This document shows, in pieces, positions 49,611-58,564 of a stretch of 64,000 bases of DNA. This stretch comes from an uncultured Gemmatimonadota bacterium (GTDB lineage: Bacteria > Gemmatimonadota > Gemmatimonadetes > Gemmatimonadales > Gemmatimonadaceae), in assembly GCA_903882745.1 (NCBI GenBank), contig CAIRYG010000003.1, forward strand, positions 62,001 through 126,000, read 5' to 3'. Every line of letters begins with the position of its first letter. The stretch's first letter is position 1. The position numbers were made by a program, and so were the translations under genes. A model generated the notes under the pieces. It ran no database searches. It saw only the letters and a list, made by a program, of their open reading frames with translations, and was not told the origin of the DNA.

Positions 49611-51044
49611 ATGCGCAGCCCCAACCGTTCTATTGCCGGCCCCCGCGCCCTCTCACTCCGCGCCCTCTCACTCCGCGCCCTCTCACTCCGCGCCCTGTCG
49701 CGCTGCGCGCTCCTCGGCCTCAAGACCGCCCTCGCGGCCGCCCTCACCGCCGCCCCAGCCGCGCTCGCGGCGCAAAGCCCAGCCGCCGCGCCACCGCTCT
49801 CCGACGCCGAGCGCCGCGTCTCCCGCGCCGTCGACCAGCGCACCCCGGCCGCGATCGCACTCCTTGAGCGCCTGGTCAACATCAACAGCGGCACCCACAA
49901 CCTCGCCGGCGTCCGCGCCGTGGGCGCTGTGCTCCGCGCACAGTTCGACTCCCTGGGTTTCACTACGCGATGGGTCGACCAATCCGCGGTAAAACGCGCT
50001 GGTCACCTGGTCGCCGAACATCCGGGGCCGGGACCCAAGCTCGTGCTCATCGGACACCTCGACACAGTCTTCGAACCGTCGAGTCCGTTCCAAAAGTTCG
50101 AGAAGCTCGCCGACTCCACCGCACGCGGCCCCGGCATTATCGACATGAAAGGCGGCGACGTCATCATCGTCACCGCCCTACGGGCCCTCAAAGACGCGAA
50201 CCTGCTCGCCCCAATGAACATCACCGTCGTCTTTGACGGCGACGAAGAAGATGCCGGACGCCCACTCTCCGACGCGCGACGCACCCTGATCGACGCCGCG
50301 CAAGGCGCGGCCGCCGCCATCGGATTTGAGGACGGCCCAGGAGATCCCACCAAAGGCGTGATCTCGCGGCGCGGCGCCACCAACTGGACCATCCGCACGA
50401 GCGGCACTCCGGGGCACGCCTCGCAGATCTTCCGCGACGACATCGGGGCCGGCGCCATCTTTGAGGCCGCGCGCATTCTGCGCGAGTTTCAGTCCACGCT
50501 CGCAGGTGAGCGATACCTTGCCTTCAGCCCGGGTCTCATTGCCGGCGGCTCCCAGGTCTCCGTGGACAGCTCCGGCGACGGCGCGACGGCCGCTGGCAAA
50601 CACAACGTGATCGCCGGCACCGCTGTGGTCACCGGCGACATGCGCACCGTCAGCCCCGATCAACTCGCGCGCACCAAAACGGCCATGCGCGAGATCGTCG
50701 CCCAGCATCTCCCCCTCACTAAGGCAGAGATCAGCTTCGACGAAGGCTACCCGCCGATGGCCCCCACCGACGGCAATCGCCGCCTCCTCGGCATCTTCGA
50801 CGCCGCAGCCCGCGCACTGGGCACGGGGCCCGTCGACGCCGTCGACCCCTCGCGCGCCGGCGCCGCTGACGTGGCATTCATTGCCGATATCGTCCCCATG
50901 AACATCGACGGGATCGGACTCTCAGGGCACGACGACCACAGCGATAAGGAAACCGCAGATCTGCGGATGCTCAGTGTGCAGGCCAAGCGCGCTGCGTTGC
51001 TGTTGCACCGACTCAGCGTGGCACAGTCCGCACCGCGACCGTAA
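49611..51044 (+). CDS. Secreted M20 peptidase (glutamate carboxypeptidase-like)
   Basis: A 477-aa protein if started at ATG 49611. Its leader contains three repeats of RALSL before the hydrophobic core, ending AALAAQ. The M20 motifs are LVLIGHLDTVFEP (His, Asp), GPGIIDMKGG (Asp), VVFDGDEEDAG (Glu pair), GTPGHAS and a late LSGHDDHSDKE. The order fits CPG2-type enzymes with two zinc ions and a dimerisation domain, so it should remove C-terminal Glu or a similar residue outside the cytoplasm. An upstream start at 49584 (GTG) is possible but less likely. Confidence 0.85.
   Translation: MRSPNRSIAGPRALSLRALSLRALSLRALSRCALLGLKTALAAALTAAPAALAAQSPAAAPPLSDAERRVSRAVDQRTPAAIALLERLVNINSGTHNLAGVRAVGAVLRAQFDSLGFTTRWVDQSAVKRAGHLVAEHPGPGPKLVLIGHLDTVFEPSSPFQKFEKLADSTARGPGIIDMKGGDVIIVTALRALKDANLLAPMNITVVFDGDEEDAGRPLSDARRTLIDAAQGAAAAIGFEDGPGDPTKGVISRRGATNWTIRTSGTPGHASQIFRDDIGAGAIFEAARILREFQSTLAGERYLAFSPGLIAGGSQVSVDSSGDGATAAGKHNVIAGTAVVTGDMRTVSPDQLARTKTAMREIVAQHLPLTKAEISFDEGYPPMAPTDGNRRLLGIFDAAARALGTGPVDAVDPSRAGAADVAFIADIVPMNIDGIGLSGHDDHSDKETADLRMLSVQAKRAALLLHRLSVAQSAPRP
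49646..49690 (+). repeat. 15-bp tandem repeat encoding RALSL
   Basis: Three perfect copies of CGCCCTCTCACTCCG and a partial fourth in the leader region of the M20 peptidase gene. Each copy adds five residues (Arg-Ala-Leu-Ser-Leu) to the signal peptide without changing frame. Confidence 0.92.
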
Positions 51045-51169
51045 CGTAGCGCTACCTGCCCTAGCGGTTACGGCCCCAAGCGGTCAAGTTTTTGGTAGTT
51101 GCTCTGCGCGGTTCGCTTCCCTCCACGGGAGCACGAGCCGAGTTCGTACACTCCGTACCCCCCAACGAA

Positions 51170-51649
51170 GTGTCCACAGATTCGCGCACCACGGCGGATT
51201 CGCGCCAGACGATTCTCAGTCAGATTCGCGTGCTCGTCGCGCAGCTGCATCGCTCGGCGCGGACCGTCGAACGAAAAACCGGCATCACCAACGCGCAGCT
51301 TTTTCTGTTGCGACAGCTTGGCGAAGTCGACGGACTCTCGATCAACGATCTCGCCGCACGGGCGCGCACGAGTCAGAGCACGGCATCGATTGTTGCCAAG
51401 CGACTCGCCGTGGCGGGGCTCGTCGCGCGCGCGCAATCGACCGCCGATGGCAGGAGCACGATTCTGTCGCTCACGCCGGCGGGACGTCGTATGCTCCGCA
51501 AAGCACCGCCCCCACCGGCGCAGTCGCTCTTTGACGGCATCGACGCGTTGACCGACGCCGAAGCCCGCGCGCTCGCCAAAGCGCTTCGGCCGCTCATTCG
51601 AAAACTGCATCTCGAATCAGAACAACCGACGGTCCTGTTCGAGGAATAG
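51170..51649 (+). CDS. MarR-family transcriptional regulator
   Basis: A 159-aa winged-helix protein starting at GTG 51170 (MSTDSRTTADSRQT). The core has NAQLFLLRQLGEVDGLSINDLA, the recognition helix TSQSTASIVAKRLAVAGLV and the wing RAQSTADGRSTILSLTPAG, as in MarR proteins. A coiled dimer helix closes it. The nearest targets are the M20 peptidase upstream and itself. The ligand is unknown. Confidence 0.88.
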   Translation: MSTDSRTTADSRQTILSQIRVLVAQLHRSARTVERKTGITNAQLFLLRQLGEVDGLSINDLAARARTSQSTASIVAKRLAVAGLVARAQSTADGRSTILSLTPAGRRMLRKAPPPPAQSLFDGIDALTDAEARALAKALRPLIRKLHLESEQPTVLFEE

Positions 51650-51673
51650 CGGTATGCGATGCGCGTGCGTCGC

Positions 51674-52456
51674 TTAGAAGCGCAGCGACAAGCAGCTCAG
51701 CCCGCCGTCCATTTTTTCGAACTCCCACATGTCGAGTTCGATCGGGTCGAATCCCATCCACTGGAGGTTCGCCAGGAGATAGGGGAATCCCGTGGCAATC
51801 AGCACGCGGTCGTTCACCCGCACGCAGTTCGCTGCATACTCCTCACCGGGGATAATCGGCACCACTTTATATCCCGCAAATTCCGGACGTTCGGCAATCT
51901 CCGGCGCGGCAACGAGCGCTTTGTTGCCAAGCGAGGTGAGGCCGCTCTTGAGGTGTAGCAGTCCGGGAATCTTGCGAATGTCGATCGTACGCGCGGGAAT
52001 CCCGACAGTAGCGAGCAACGCGGTCAGCTGTCGCGCCCCCTCTGCGTTCGTGCGCTCTGAGATCCCGATAAACACTTCGTCTTCGGCCTCACAGATGTCG
52101 CCACCGTCGACCGTGCCGGGCGCGACAATCTCGTGCAGCGACGGGAAGAATTCCGCGAGCGAACGCTTCATGCTCACAATCTCGCCCGCGCGACTCGCCG
52201 CACCGGGGCGCGTGAGCACGGCACACCCGCGCGCGATCACCGCAGTGTCCTCGACAAATGTCGAGTCCGGATAGGCGTCATCAGGAGGAAGCGTGCTGAG
52301 CGTGAGCCCACAGTTCACAAGTGCCTCGCAGTACGCCGCGTGCTGTTGCGCAGCGAGAGCAAGATCGGGGGCCCCAAGGGCGGAGTGCGACGTGATCCCT
52401 TGAGTGAACGTCGCACTCGGGGGACGAACGATCGCGCGCGTAAAGGTGTGAGACAC
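51674..52456 (-). CDS. ddaH: Dimethylarginine dimethylaminohydrolase (DDAH)
   Basis: A 260-aa member of the guanidino-modifying pentein family. Features: TFVEDTAVIA, GTVDGGDICEAEDEVFIG, LLHLKSGLTSLG (active-site His) and the C-terminal GLSCLSLRF with catalytic Cys about 255, which match Pseudomonas-type DDAH. The expected reaction is methylated arginine to citrulline plus methylamine. No signal peptide. It is convergent with the MarR gene with a 24-bp gap. Confidence 0.88.
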   Translation of the reverse strand: MSHTFTRAIVRPPSATFTQGITSHSALGAPDLALAAQQHAAYCEALVNCGLTLSTLPPDDAYPDSTFVEDTAVIARGCAVLTRPGAASRAGEIVSMKRSLAEFFPSLHEIVAPGTVDGGDICEAEDEVFIGISERTNAEGARQLTALLATVGIPARTIDIRKIPGLLHLKSGLTSLGNKALVAAPEIAERPEFAGYKVVPIIPGEEYAANCVRVNDRVLIATGFPYLLANLQWMGFDPIELDMWEFEKMDGGLSCLSLRF

Positions 52457-52474
52457 AGGTCTGAGTCGGTGAAA

Positions 52475-53038
52475 TCAGCGGGTGAGCTTGGCGCGCACCA
52501 GTGCTTCGATGCGTCCTTCGGTATAGCCACTAGTGCCGCAGGGAACAGGATCCTTTGATGCACCCTGCACATCCTGTGCACTGCCCACGAGCGCCACACC
52601 CACACGTGAGTTGCCATTGGGGAGTGCTTCAATCATCACGACCGCGGCGATGGTCAGTCGGTAGGCATCGGCATTGGGGCCGGTCATGCCGCTCCCGCAG
52701 TTGAACGACGTGGACATCGTCTTTCCTGCGAGCTGGCGCAATTTGATCCAGCCGAGGTTTCCAACGGTGCCGTGAATCGAATCGCGCACGGTCACGGGAA
52801 TGTCCAGCGTCTTAAAGGCCTCGACCGCAGCGCTAAACACGACGCCTGGCGCGGCCTTCATCTCCGTGTAGTTCGCGACGGTGTCGAGCGCGATCGGATC
52901 GGGATAGCCCGGGAGTGCGGTGCGCAGTCGCACCGTCGGTTGTTGTGAACGTGTCTGACCGGGAAGCTGCGCCTCCGCGACGGTGGCACCGACAACGAGG
53001 ATCACGACAACTCGAAAGGCGCGGGCGAGTGAGATCAT
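52475..53038 (-). CDS. Exported protein, paralogue 1 of a tandem pair
   Basis: A 187-aa protein with signal peptide ending VAEAQ. The sequence PDPIALDTVANYTEM, FKTLDIPVTVRDSIHGTVGN and the C-terminal PCGTSGYTEGRIEALVRAKL all have counterparts in the next gene (53089-53625), so the two arose by duplication. Two Cys (NCGSG, PCGTS) could pair. Family not recognised. Confidence 0.75.
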   Translation of the reverse strand: MISLARAFRVVVILVVGATVAEAQLPGQTRSQQPTVRLRTALPGYPDPIALDTVANYTEMKAAPGVVFSAAVEAFKTLDIPVTVRDSIHGTVGNLGWIKLRQLAGKTMSTSFNCGSGMTGPNADAYRLTIAAVVMIEALPNGNSRVGVALVGSAQDVQGASKDPVPCGTSGYTEGRIEALVRAKLTR

Positions 53039-53088
53039 GGATGAGTCAAGGAAGTGGGTCGCGAATCGTACACGTGACTGCGCGTGTG

Positions 53089-53625
53089 TTACCGGAGTTG
53101 TTTGGCGAGGAGCGCGCTGATTTTATCTTCGAGCACCCCGGTTGTGCCACACATCGTGGACTCTTTGGTCGCGCCAGCCGGATCAGCAGCACCCGCCGAA
53201 AGGGCCACGCGCACGCGGGTGCGATTGGGGCCGAGTGAATCCACAAAGGTCATGAGCGCCATATGCACCTTCCAGCTGTTGGCGTTCGGCCCAAGCACGC
53301 CGAGCCCACATTCCACATAGCGTGACAGCTGTGATCCGGCAAAAAACGCGCGAAGTTGCAACGTCGCATTCCCAATCGTGCCGAACGCCACGTCATCGTG
53401 ATCGAGTGGAATCTTCAAATCCTTCATCACCAGAGCGACCGCGTCGTAGACGCGCGCCTTGGGGGCATCGACCTCGTACGGAGTACCAATCGTATCGAGT
53501 GCAATCGGGAGCCGATTGCCGCCAGGCAGCGTGACCCGCGCGCGGTAATCCTGCGCGTGCGCCGTCGCTACGATCGCGCCCGATAGCACGCCGACGGTCA
53601 GCGCCTGCATCATCACTCGTCGCAT
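53089..53625 (-). CDS. Exported protein, paralogue 2 of a tandem pair
   Basis: A 178-aa protein with signal peptide ending ATAHAQ. LPIALDTIGTPYEVDAPKAR, LKIPLDHDDVAFGTIGNATL and MCGTTGVLEDKISALLAKQL align with the neighbouring paralogue, including the Cys pair (ECGLG, MCGTT). The start at 53625 has AGGA 8 nt upstream. Function unknown; shared operon with paralogue 1 is likely (50-bp gap). Confidence 0.75.
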   Translation of the reverse strand: MRRVMMQALTVGVLSGAIVATAHAQDYRARVTLPGGNRLPIALDTIGTPYEVDAPKARVYDAVALVMKDLKIPLDHDDVAFGTIGNATLQLRAFFAGSQLSRYVECGLGVLGPNANSWKVHMALMTFVDSLGPNRTRVRVALSAGAADPAGATKESTMCGTTGVLEDKISALLAKQLR

Positions 53626-53752
53626 TCGGATTTCCTGAGAGAGGGTCATCCCACCGGTCGCTCGTTCTGGTACGCTACCTGAAGGATGCACCCGATGCGC
53701 CGCGCACGCGAGTCCGTACTCGGGAGACCCTACTCTCGAGTCCGTCATCCGT

Positions 53753-54292
53753 TCAGCGGAGCGACGTCAGAAGTTCGTACCCCTTCGGCCACGGTCCGTG
53801 GCCGCTGGCCACATTGATGTGCCCCGCACCAGCAAGAATCTCGAGCTCGCTCCCCCACGCCTGGGCGTATTCAATCGCGCGCGCGAGATCCACATAGGGG
53901 TCGTTGTCGCTGGTCACGATAATCGATCGAAACGGGAGTCGCTCGTCGGGGACCGGGCCGAACCCTGTCGGGCCCGACGGATACGCCGGCGCATCCGGAT
54001 CACTCGGCGCTACCAGCAACGCGCCCTTCACCCGGAAAATGTCGCCGAGATCGGCTTCCGTGGCCCAGTGCGCGATCATTGCGCACGCGGAGCTATGGCC
54101 GACGAGCACAAACTTTCCGACCATGTTCTGGATGGTCTGATTGAGGCGCGCCACCCAATCCTCGCAGCGCGGCGCATCCCATTCCGCTTGGATCACGCGC
54201 AGACAGGTGTCGTCGCGCCGCTCCCAATGTGACTGCCAGTGGTCGGGACCGGAATTGTTGAGCCCCGGAAGAATCAGCGTCGTCACTGTCAT
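53753..54292 (-). CDS. RBBP9/YdeN-type alpha/beta serine hydrolase
   Basis: A 179-aa small hydrolase. It has TLILPGLNNSGPDHWQSHWE at the start, VLVGHSSACAMIAHW with the nucleophile Ser, SDNDPYVD (Asp) and AGHINVASGHGPWP (His). These match RBBP9/YdeN proteins, small cytoplasmic serine hydrolases. It begins in a TGATG overlap with the cupin gene. Confidence 0.88.
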   Translation of the reverse strand: MTVTTLILPGLNNSGPDHWQSHWERRDDTCLRVIQAEWDAPRCEDWVARLNQTIQNMVGKFVLVGHSSACAMIAHWATEADLGDIFRVKGALLVAPSDPDAPAYPSGPTGFGPVPDERLPFRSIIVTSDNDPYVDLARAIEYAQAWGSELEILAGAGHINVASGHGPWPKGYELLTSLR

Positions 54293-54681
54293 CACATGCC
54301 TCGCAGTTGCTCGTCGATACTCCGCGTCTGCGCGGTCACCACATCGCCGGTGTGCAGCGTGCTCTTCTTCTCGATCAGCATCACGTGGCACTCCTCGAGC
54401 GCCACCGGATTGTGTCGCATTCCCTTCGGCACGACGAACACATCACCGGCACGCAGATCCACGGGCCCCGATTCGAATTCGATGCGCAACCGCCCCGTGA
54501 GGATATGAAAGAGTTCGTCCTCGTGCTCGTGCGCATGCCAGGTAAAACTCCCCAACACCTTCGCAACCTTCACGTAGTAGTCGTCAAACTCCGCGACCAC
54601 ACGCGGCGACCAGAGCTCCGTGAGAGCAGCGGCGGCCGTCGCTGGGTGTACCGGGGCCTTGATCAACGATGGCACATCCAT
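54292..54681 (-). CDS. Cupin-domain protein
   Basis: A 129-aa protein starting at ATG 54681 in a TGATG overlap with the acetyltransferase stop; a start nine codons earlier is possible. Core motifs are FTWHAHEHEDELFHILTGRLRIEF (two His, Glu) and GDVFVVPKGMRHNPVA (His), a complete metal-binding cupin set. It resembles small single-domain cupins of unknown substrate. Confidence 0.85.
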   Translation of the reverse strand: MDVPSLIKAPVHPATAAAALTELWSPRVVAEFDDYYVKVAKVLGSFTWHAHEHEDELFHILTGRLRIEFESGPVDLRAGDVFVVPKGMRHNPVALEECHVMLIEKKSTLHTGDVVTAQTRSIDEQLRGM

Positions 54682-55232
54682 CAGCGGCTCTCCACTGCGC
54701 TGTTCCATGGTCCCGGAGGATCGGCGGGCAGTTGTTTGCGAATTGTTTCGGCACGGATCTCTGTGAATCCGCGCGCGAGATAGTTCCCGAGCGCCGCCGG
54801 GTGATCCAAGCTGCAGGTGTTGAGTACCACGCGCGTCGCTCCCATCGCCCAGGCGCGGTCAACCGCTTCGGTGAGCAGATGCGCGCCGAACCCTGCGCCA
54901 ACGTAGGGCGCGAGGAGTCCGAAGTAGTTGAGCTCCACCGCGCCATCGTCCAGCCGTTTGAGCTCGGTATAGCCTGCCGGGATCCCGTCGACGGAGAGCA
55001 CCCATGTTTCCAGCTCGGGACCCATCGCCGTCGCCCACTGCGCGAGGGTCCACGACCGGCGTTCATACCAGGTCCACGCGGCGCCCACCGCGCAGTAAAA
55101 GAAGCGATTGAGCTCCGGCATTGGCACCGGGACCATTGCAAACCGGACCCCGGCACGCCCTGACCGCTTGGGGCGGAAATCGGCCGGCTGTACGAGTTCG
55201 AGATAATGGATGGTCACGTCGACGGTGCGCAT
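54681..55232 (-). CDS. GNAT-family N-acetyltransferase
   Basis: A 183-aa protein starting at ATG 55232. The acetyl-CoA-binding strand/loop reads YFGLLAPYVGAGFGAHLL, with GAGFGA in the place of the Q/R-x-x-G-x-G/A P-loop, followed by GATRVVLNTCSLDHPAALGNYLARGF, the standard motif-B region. The acceptor is unknown. First gene of a three-gene overlapping operon with a cupin and a small hydrolase. Confidence 0.85.
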   Translation of the reverse strand: MRTVDVTIHYLELVQPADFRPKRSGRAGVRFAMVPVPMPELNRFFYCAVGAAWTWYERRSWTLAQWATAMGPELETWVLSVDGIPAGYTELKRLDDGAVELNYFGLLAPYVGAGFGAHLLTEAVDRAWAMGATRVVLNTCSLDHPAALGNYLARGFTEIRAETIRKQLPADPPGPWNSAVESR

Positions 55233-55310
55233 AGGTGCAAGATATCGCCTGCGTGCGCCGCGGCTACTACCGGGCGTTATCTTGCGATGCGCCTTCTTCC
55301 GGGACCCGAT

Positions 55311-56480
55311 ATGACCGAGCGCCTCTACTACACCGACGCCTATACGACCCAGTTCACCGCGACCGTTATTGAGGTCGCTGGCGACCGCGTCTATCTCGAC
55401 CGCACGCTCTTCTACCCCACGAGCGGGGGCCAGCCCCACGACCTCGGCACCTTGGGTGGCGAGCCGATTGCAGATGTCGTGGACGAAGACGATCGCATTG
55501 CGCACGTCGTGGCGCGGCCATCGCGGCTCACCGTTGGGCAGCAGATCACCGGCACCATCGACTGGACACGCCGCCACGATCACATGCAGCAGCACACGGG
55601 GCAACACCTGCTCTCGGCGGTGTTTGAGGATCTGTTTGGCCACAAGACGGTAAGCGTGCACTTCGGCGACGAATATGCGACGCTCGACCTCGATGTCGAT
55701 ATGCTCTCGGCTGATCGCACCGCGCGCGCCGAACGCCGCGCGAACGAGTTGGTGATGGAAGGGCATTTGGTGCATGTCAGTTTCGAGAACGCCGCCACTG
55801 CCACGGGATTGCGGAAGCCGAGTGATCGTGAGGGGGAGATCCGGATTGTGGAGATCGCGGGGATCGATCGGAGTGCGTGCGGTGGTACCCACGTGCGGAA
55901 CACCGCAGAGATTGGCCCCGTGACAATCCGCCGCGTGGAGAAGAGTAAGAAGCAGGTGCGGGTCGAGTTTCTCTGTGGGTGGCGCGGGTTGCAACGCGCG
56001 CGCGCGGACTTTGATGCGCTGCAGAAGATGGCCGCGCAGCTCACCTGCGCAGTGGACGAGCTGCCGACATTGGTGGCGAACGCGAGTGAATCGGCGAAAG
56101 CCGCGGATAGCGAGCGTCGGAAGCTCGCGGAGCGACTGGCCGTGTATCAGGTGCGTGAGATGCGCGCGGCCGTGGAAGCTGCAGCCGATGGTGTGGTGCG
56201 GATTCACGATGCGACCGCGACGGTGGATGAACTGCGCGCGCGCGCACAGGCCGCGTCGCTTGAACCGCGGACCGTGTATGCCGGTGCGGCAGGCAATCCG
56301 GCGACGGTGGTGTTCGCGGCGAGCGAGGACAGCGGCGTGAATGCAGGGGCGGTGCTCAAACCGGTGCTCGCCGCCGCTGGCGGTCGTGGCGGCGGTTCGC
56401 CGCGCGTGGCACAGGGGAGTGTGCCCAGCGTAGCGCTGGCGGCAGAGGTCGTGGCAACGATCCTTCAGGTGACCACATGA
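55311..56480 (+). CDS. AlaX-type alanyl-tRNA editing protein
   Basis: A 389-aa protein resembling the editing and C-terminal parts of AlaRS. HTGQHLLSAVFEDLFGH carries the HxxxH zinc motif and SACGGTHVRNTAEIG the CxxxH part. A coiled helical stretch and a DHHA1-like Gly-rich domain (about residues 290-389) follow, so it is the long AlaX class. It should deacylate mischarged Ser- or Gly-tRNA(Ala). ATG 55311 is chosen; ATG 55287 is an alternative. It overlaps the YhhN gene by 4 bp. Confidence 0.88.
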   Translation: MTERLYYTDAYTTQFTATVIEVAGDRVYLDRTLFYPTSGGQPHDLGTLGGEPIADVVDEDDRIAHVVARPSRLTVGQQITGTIDWTRRHDHMQQHTGQHLLSAVFEDLFGHKTVSVHFGDEYATLDLDVDMLSADRTARAERRANELVMEGHLVHVSFENAATATGLRKPSDREGEIRIVEIAGIDRSACGGTHVRNTAEIGPVTIRRVEKSKKQVRVEFLCGWRGLQRARADFDALQKMAAQLTCAVDELPTLVANASESAKAADSERRKLAERLAVYQVREMRAAVEAAADGVVRIHDATATVDELRARAQAASLEPRTVYAGAAGNPATVVFAASEDSGVNAGAVLKPVLAAAGGRGGGSPRVAQGSVPSVALAAEVVATILQVTT

Positions 56481-57172
56481 GCGCGAGCGCACCGCGATCG
56501 CACATTCCAAGCGCGGCCTTCTACCTGACCCCAGTCATCTGGGTGCTCGGCATTTCGCTGATCTGTGTGGACATTTTGCACGTAGTGCCAGCGGTGTATG
56601 TGCTTAAACCGCTGGTGTGCCTGCTGTTAGTGGCACTTGGCGCAGCCGGGACGAGCGCCGACGCACCGCGCTACAGATTGCTGATTATTGCGGGATTGTC
56701 GGTATCCTGTATTGGTGATGTCTTATTGATGTTGCCATATAAGCTGTTTTCTTTCGGTTTATTCGCGTTTCTTATTGCGCACCTGTTCTACATCTCGGCC
56801 TTTGCCACCCACGGCGGCGGGCGGCGCGCGAGCAAGGGGGCGCTGGTCGTGTTCGCGGGCTTTGCTGGCGTCATACTCGCCTACCTCTGGCCGTCACTCG
56901 GCGCCATGCGGATTCCCGTGGTGCTCTACGTGGGCGTGATCTCCACCATGGCCTGGCAGGCATGGGGACGCGCTGGCCTGGTGCAGACCGCGGCGGCGCG
57001 ACGCGCGGCACTTGGCGCCGTGCTCTTTCTGATCTCCGACAGCACCCTCGCCATCAACAAGTTCCACGGACCCGAGGGGAGCCCCATCGGGAGTCCCGAG
57101 TTCGGGCGCTTTCTGGTGATGTCCACCTACCTGCTCGCGCAGTGGCTGATCGCGCGCTCGGTCGGGGAGTAG
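56477..57172 (+). CDS. YhhN/lysoplasmalogenase-family membrane protein
   Basis: A 231-aa protein with eight or so hydrophobic segments. SVSCIGDVLLMLPYKLFSFGLFAFLIAHLFYISAF-like regions (about residues 78-112) and FLISDSTLAINKF (about 180) are the two conserved Asp-containing motifs of the YhhN family. Some members hydrolyse the vinyl ether of lysoplasmenyl lipids. It is translationally coupled to the AlaX gene. Confidence 0.85.
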   Translation: MSASAPRSHIPSAAFYLTPVIWVLGISLICVDILHVVPAVYVLKPLVCLLLVALGAAGTSADAPRYRLLIIAGLSVSCIGDVLLMLPYKLFSFGLFAFLIAHLFYISAFATHGGGRRASKGALVVFAGFAGVILAYLWPSLGAMRIPVVLYVGVISTMAWQAWGRAGLVQTAAARRAALGAVLFLISDSTLAINKFHGPEGSPIGSPEFGRFLVMSTYLLAQWLIARSVGE

Positions 57173-57232
57173 CCACAGACACGACGCGCCGCCGCGTCGG
57201 ACGCGGCGGCGCTCTGGGTACCACATCGCGCC

Positions 57233-58042
57233 CTATTTCTTTGCGACCTTCGCGTCTTCGATGATCATCGGGTAGCTGTACCCCGCCCCGAAGTTCTTGT
57301 CGAGATGCACCACGCCGGTCACGGTAATCGTCGCGTTCAACGCGGCGCCGTCCATCGCCGTGATCGTGATGTCGTGCGTGCCCTTGGCCGCGTCGCCGCT
57401 GCCGTCCTGCAAATGGATCCAGTTCTTTCCCATCACGCCAGGGTTGTACTTCACGACTACACCGCGAATGGTGACCGTCTTGCCGGCGAGCGCGCCCCGC
57501 TGCGCCCACAACTCGGCGACCGTGCGCGCATCGGCACCACTCGCCTTCTCCACCTTCCCAACTTTGGCGTCTACGGCCGGTGGCGTGCCCACCGACTGAG
57601 GTGCAGCACCACCAGCAGCACCACCAGCAGCACCAGCACCCGCCACATCTGCCGGCGGTGCGTCCGGTGGCGTGAGATTGCCGAAGTACACTTCGTCGAA
57701 GGTGCGGTTGAGCGTCTTGGACTCAAACTTTCCCATCGCGAGGGCGCCGTACACCGTGACCTGCGTCCCGACGGCGATCTTCGCTTCGGGCACCGCGACC
57801 CACACATCGCCCTTCGCCGTCTTCAGTTTGAGATAGACGTACGGCGAGGCTGGAAGCTGCTCCAACACTGAGCCGCTGATGGTATTGAGATCCATCGAGA
57901 CTGCAGAAGCAGGCGCTTCACTCGAGGCCTGACCGGTGGCCTGACCGGTAGCCTGGCCAAGCGGCCGCTTCTCCGGCTCCTTGGTTGTCGTGCAAGCCAC
58001 AGCGGTAGCAGCCAATGAGAGCAGCGCGATAGAACGACGCAT
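57233..58042 (-). CDS. OB-fold-like lipoprotein
   Basis: A 269-aa lipoprotein with lipobox TAVAC (about Cys 17). A short GQAT repeat (about residues 29-39) is followed by a beta-rich region (about 50-125) and, after an Ala/Gly linker (about 130-150), a second beta-barrel-like region (about 170-269) with TVTIRGVVVKYNPGVMGKNW, IHLQDGSG and ITVTGVVHLDKNFG. These look like nucleic-acid-binding-type OB folds but sit in an exported protein. Function unknown. Confidence 0.75.
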   Translation of the reverse strand: MRRSIALLSLAATAVACTTTKEPEKRPLGQATGQATGQASSEAPASAVSMDLNTISGSVLEQLPASPYVYLKLKTAKGDVWVAVPEAKIAVGTQVTVYGALAMGKFESKTLNRTFDEVYFGNLTPPDAPPADVAGAGAAGGAAGGAAPQSVGTPPAVDAKVGKVEKASGADARTVAELWAQRGALAGKTVTIRGVVVKYNPGVMGKNWIHLQDGSGDAAKGTHDITITAMDGAALNATITVTGVVHLDKNFGAGYSYPMIIEDAKVAKK

Positions 58043-58180
58043 AGAGAACTCTGCTGGAAAGGGTCGAGGTGGGCCAACCGCTGGGCCCGCGCGGTGGTAC
58101 CGGTTACTGCTCGTATGGTAACCGAATGACCGTGAGGCTCGAAATGGCAGAATCCCTGACGCGGGTGCGGGGAAACCCGA

Positions 58181-58438
58181 TCAGCCGTGCGCTGTTGGCG
58201 GTGCGGACGGGCGAGCCCATGCGTTCTGCGCGAGTCGATCACCAATCCAAACTTTGATAATCGATTGGCGCGTGACGCCGAGTCGCGCAGCCTCTTGATC
58301 GAGTGCCTCGATGACCCAGGTCGGGAAGTCGACGTTGATGCGTCGAATCGCGTTTGGACGACGTACGGTGGACAGATCGACATGATCAACCATGTCTTCG
58401 CCGTTATCGAATCTGCGATCGAATTCTTCAGCGTCCAT
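58181..58438 (-). CDS. brnA: BrnA-type antitoxin (orphan)
   Basis: An 85-aa ribbon-helix-helix protein. MDAEEFDRRFDNGEDMVDHVD is the charged BrnA N-terminus and RRINVDFPTWVIEALDQEAARLGVTRQSIIKVWI is the CopG/BrnA DNA-binding fold. AAGGAG lies 10 nt before ATG 58438. The toxin partner directly upstream is only a fragment, so this antitoxin now stands alone under what was the operon promoter. Confidence 0.82.
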   Translation of the reverse strand: MDAEEFDRRFDNGEDMVDHVDLSTVRRPNAIRRINVDFPTWVIEALDQEAARLGVTRQSIIKVWIGDRLAQNAWARPSAPPTAHG

Positions 58439-58477
58439 AGAGCGCAATCTCCTTTGGCCGCGCACGTCGCACGGAGA

Positions 58478-58540
58478 TGCGAAGTCGATGCCGTGCTTGA
58501 GCAAGTTCGCCTCACTCTTCGCCGTATCAAACTCAAATAC
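58478..58540 (-). pseudogene. BrnT toxin remnant
   Basis: The 21-codon stretch VFEFDTAKSEANLLKHGIDF is the N-terminus of BrnT toxins, but it has no start codon and the other two thirds of the toxin are gone: 38 bp later the antitoxin begins. This is a deletion relic of the brnTA operon. Confidence 0.7.
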
Positions 58541-58564
58541 TGTTCGATTGCCGAATGAGTCTAA

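Noticed and set aside
55233-56510. Upstream extension of the acetyltransferase frame across the AlaX gene
   Set aside because: It is antisense to AlaX motifs (HTGQHLLS, CGGTH); the acetyltransferase begins at ATG 55232.
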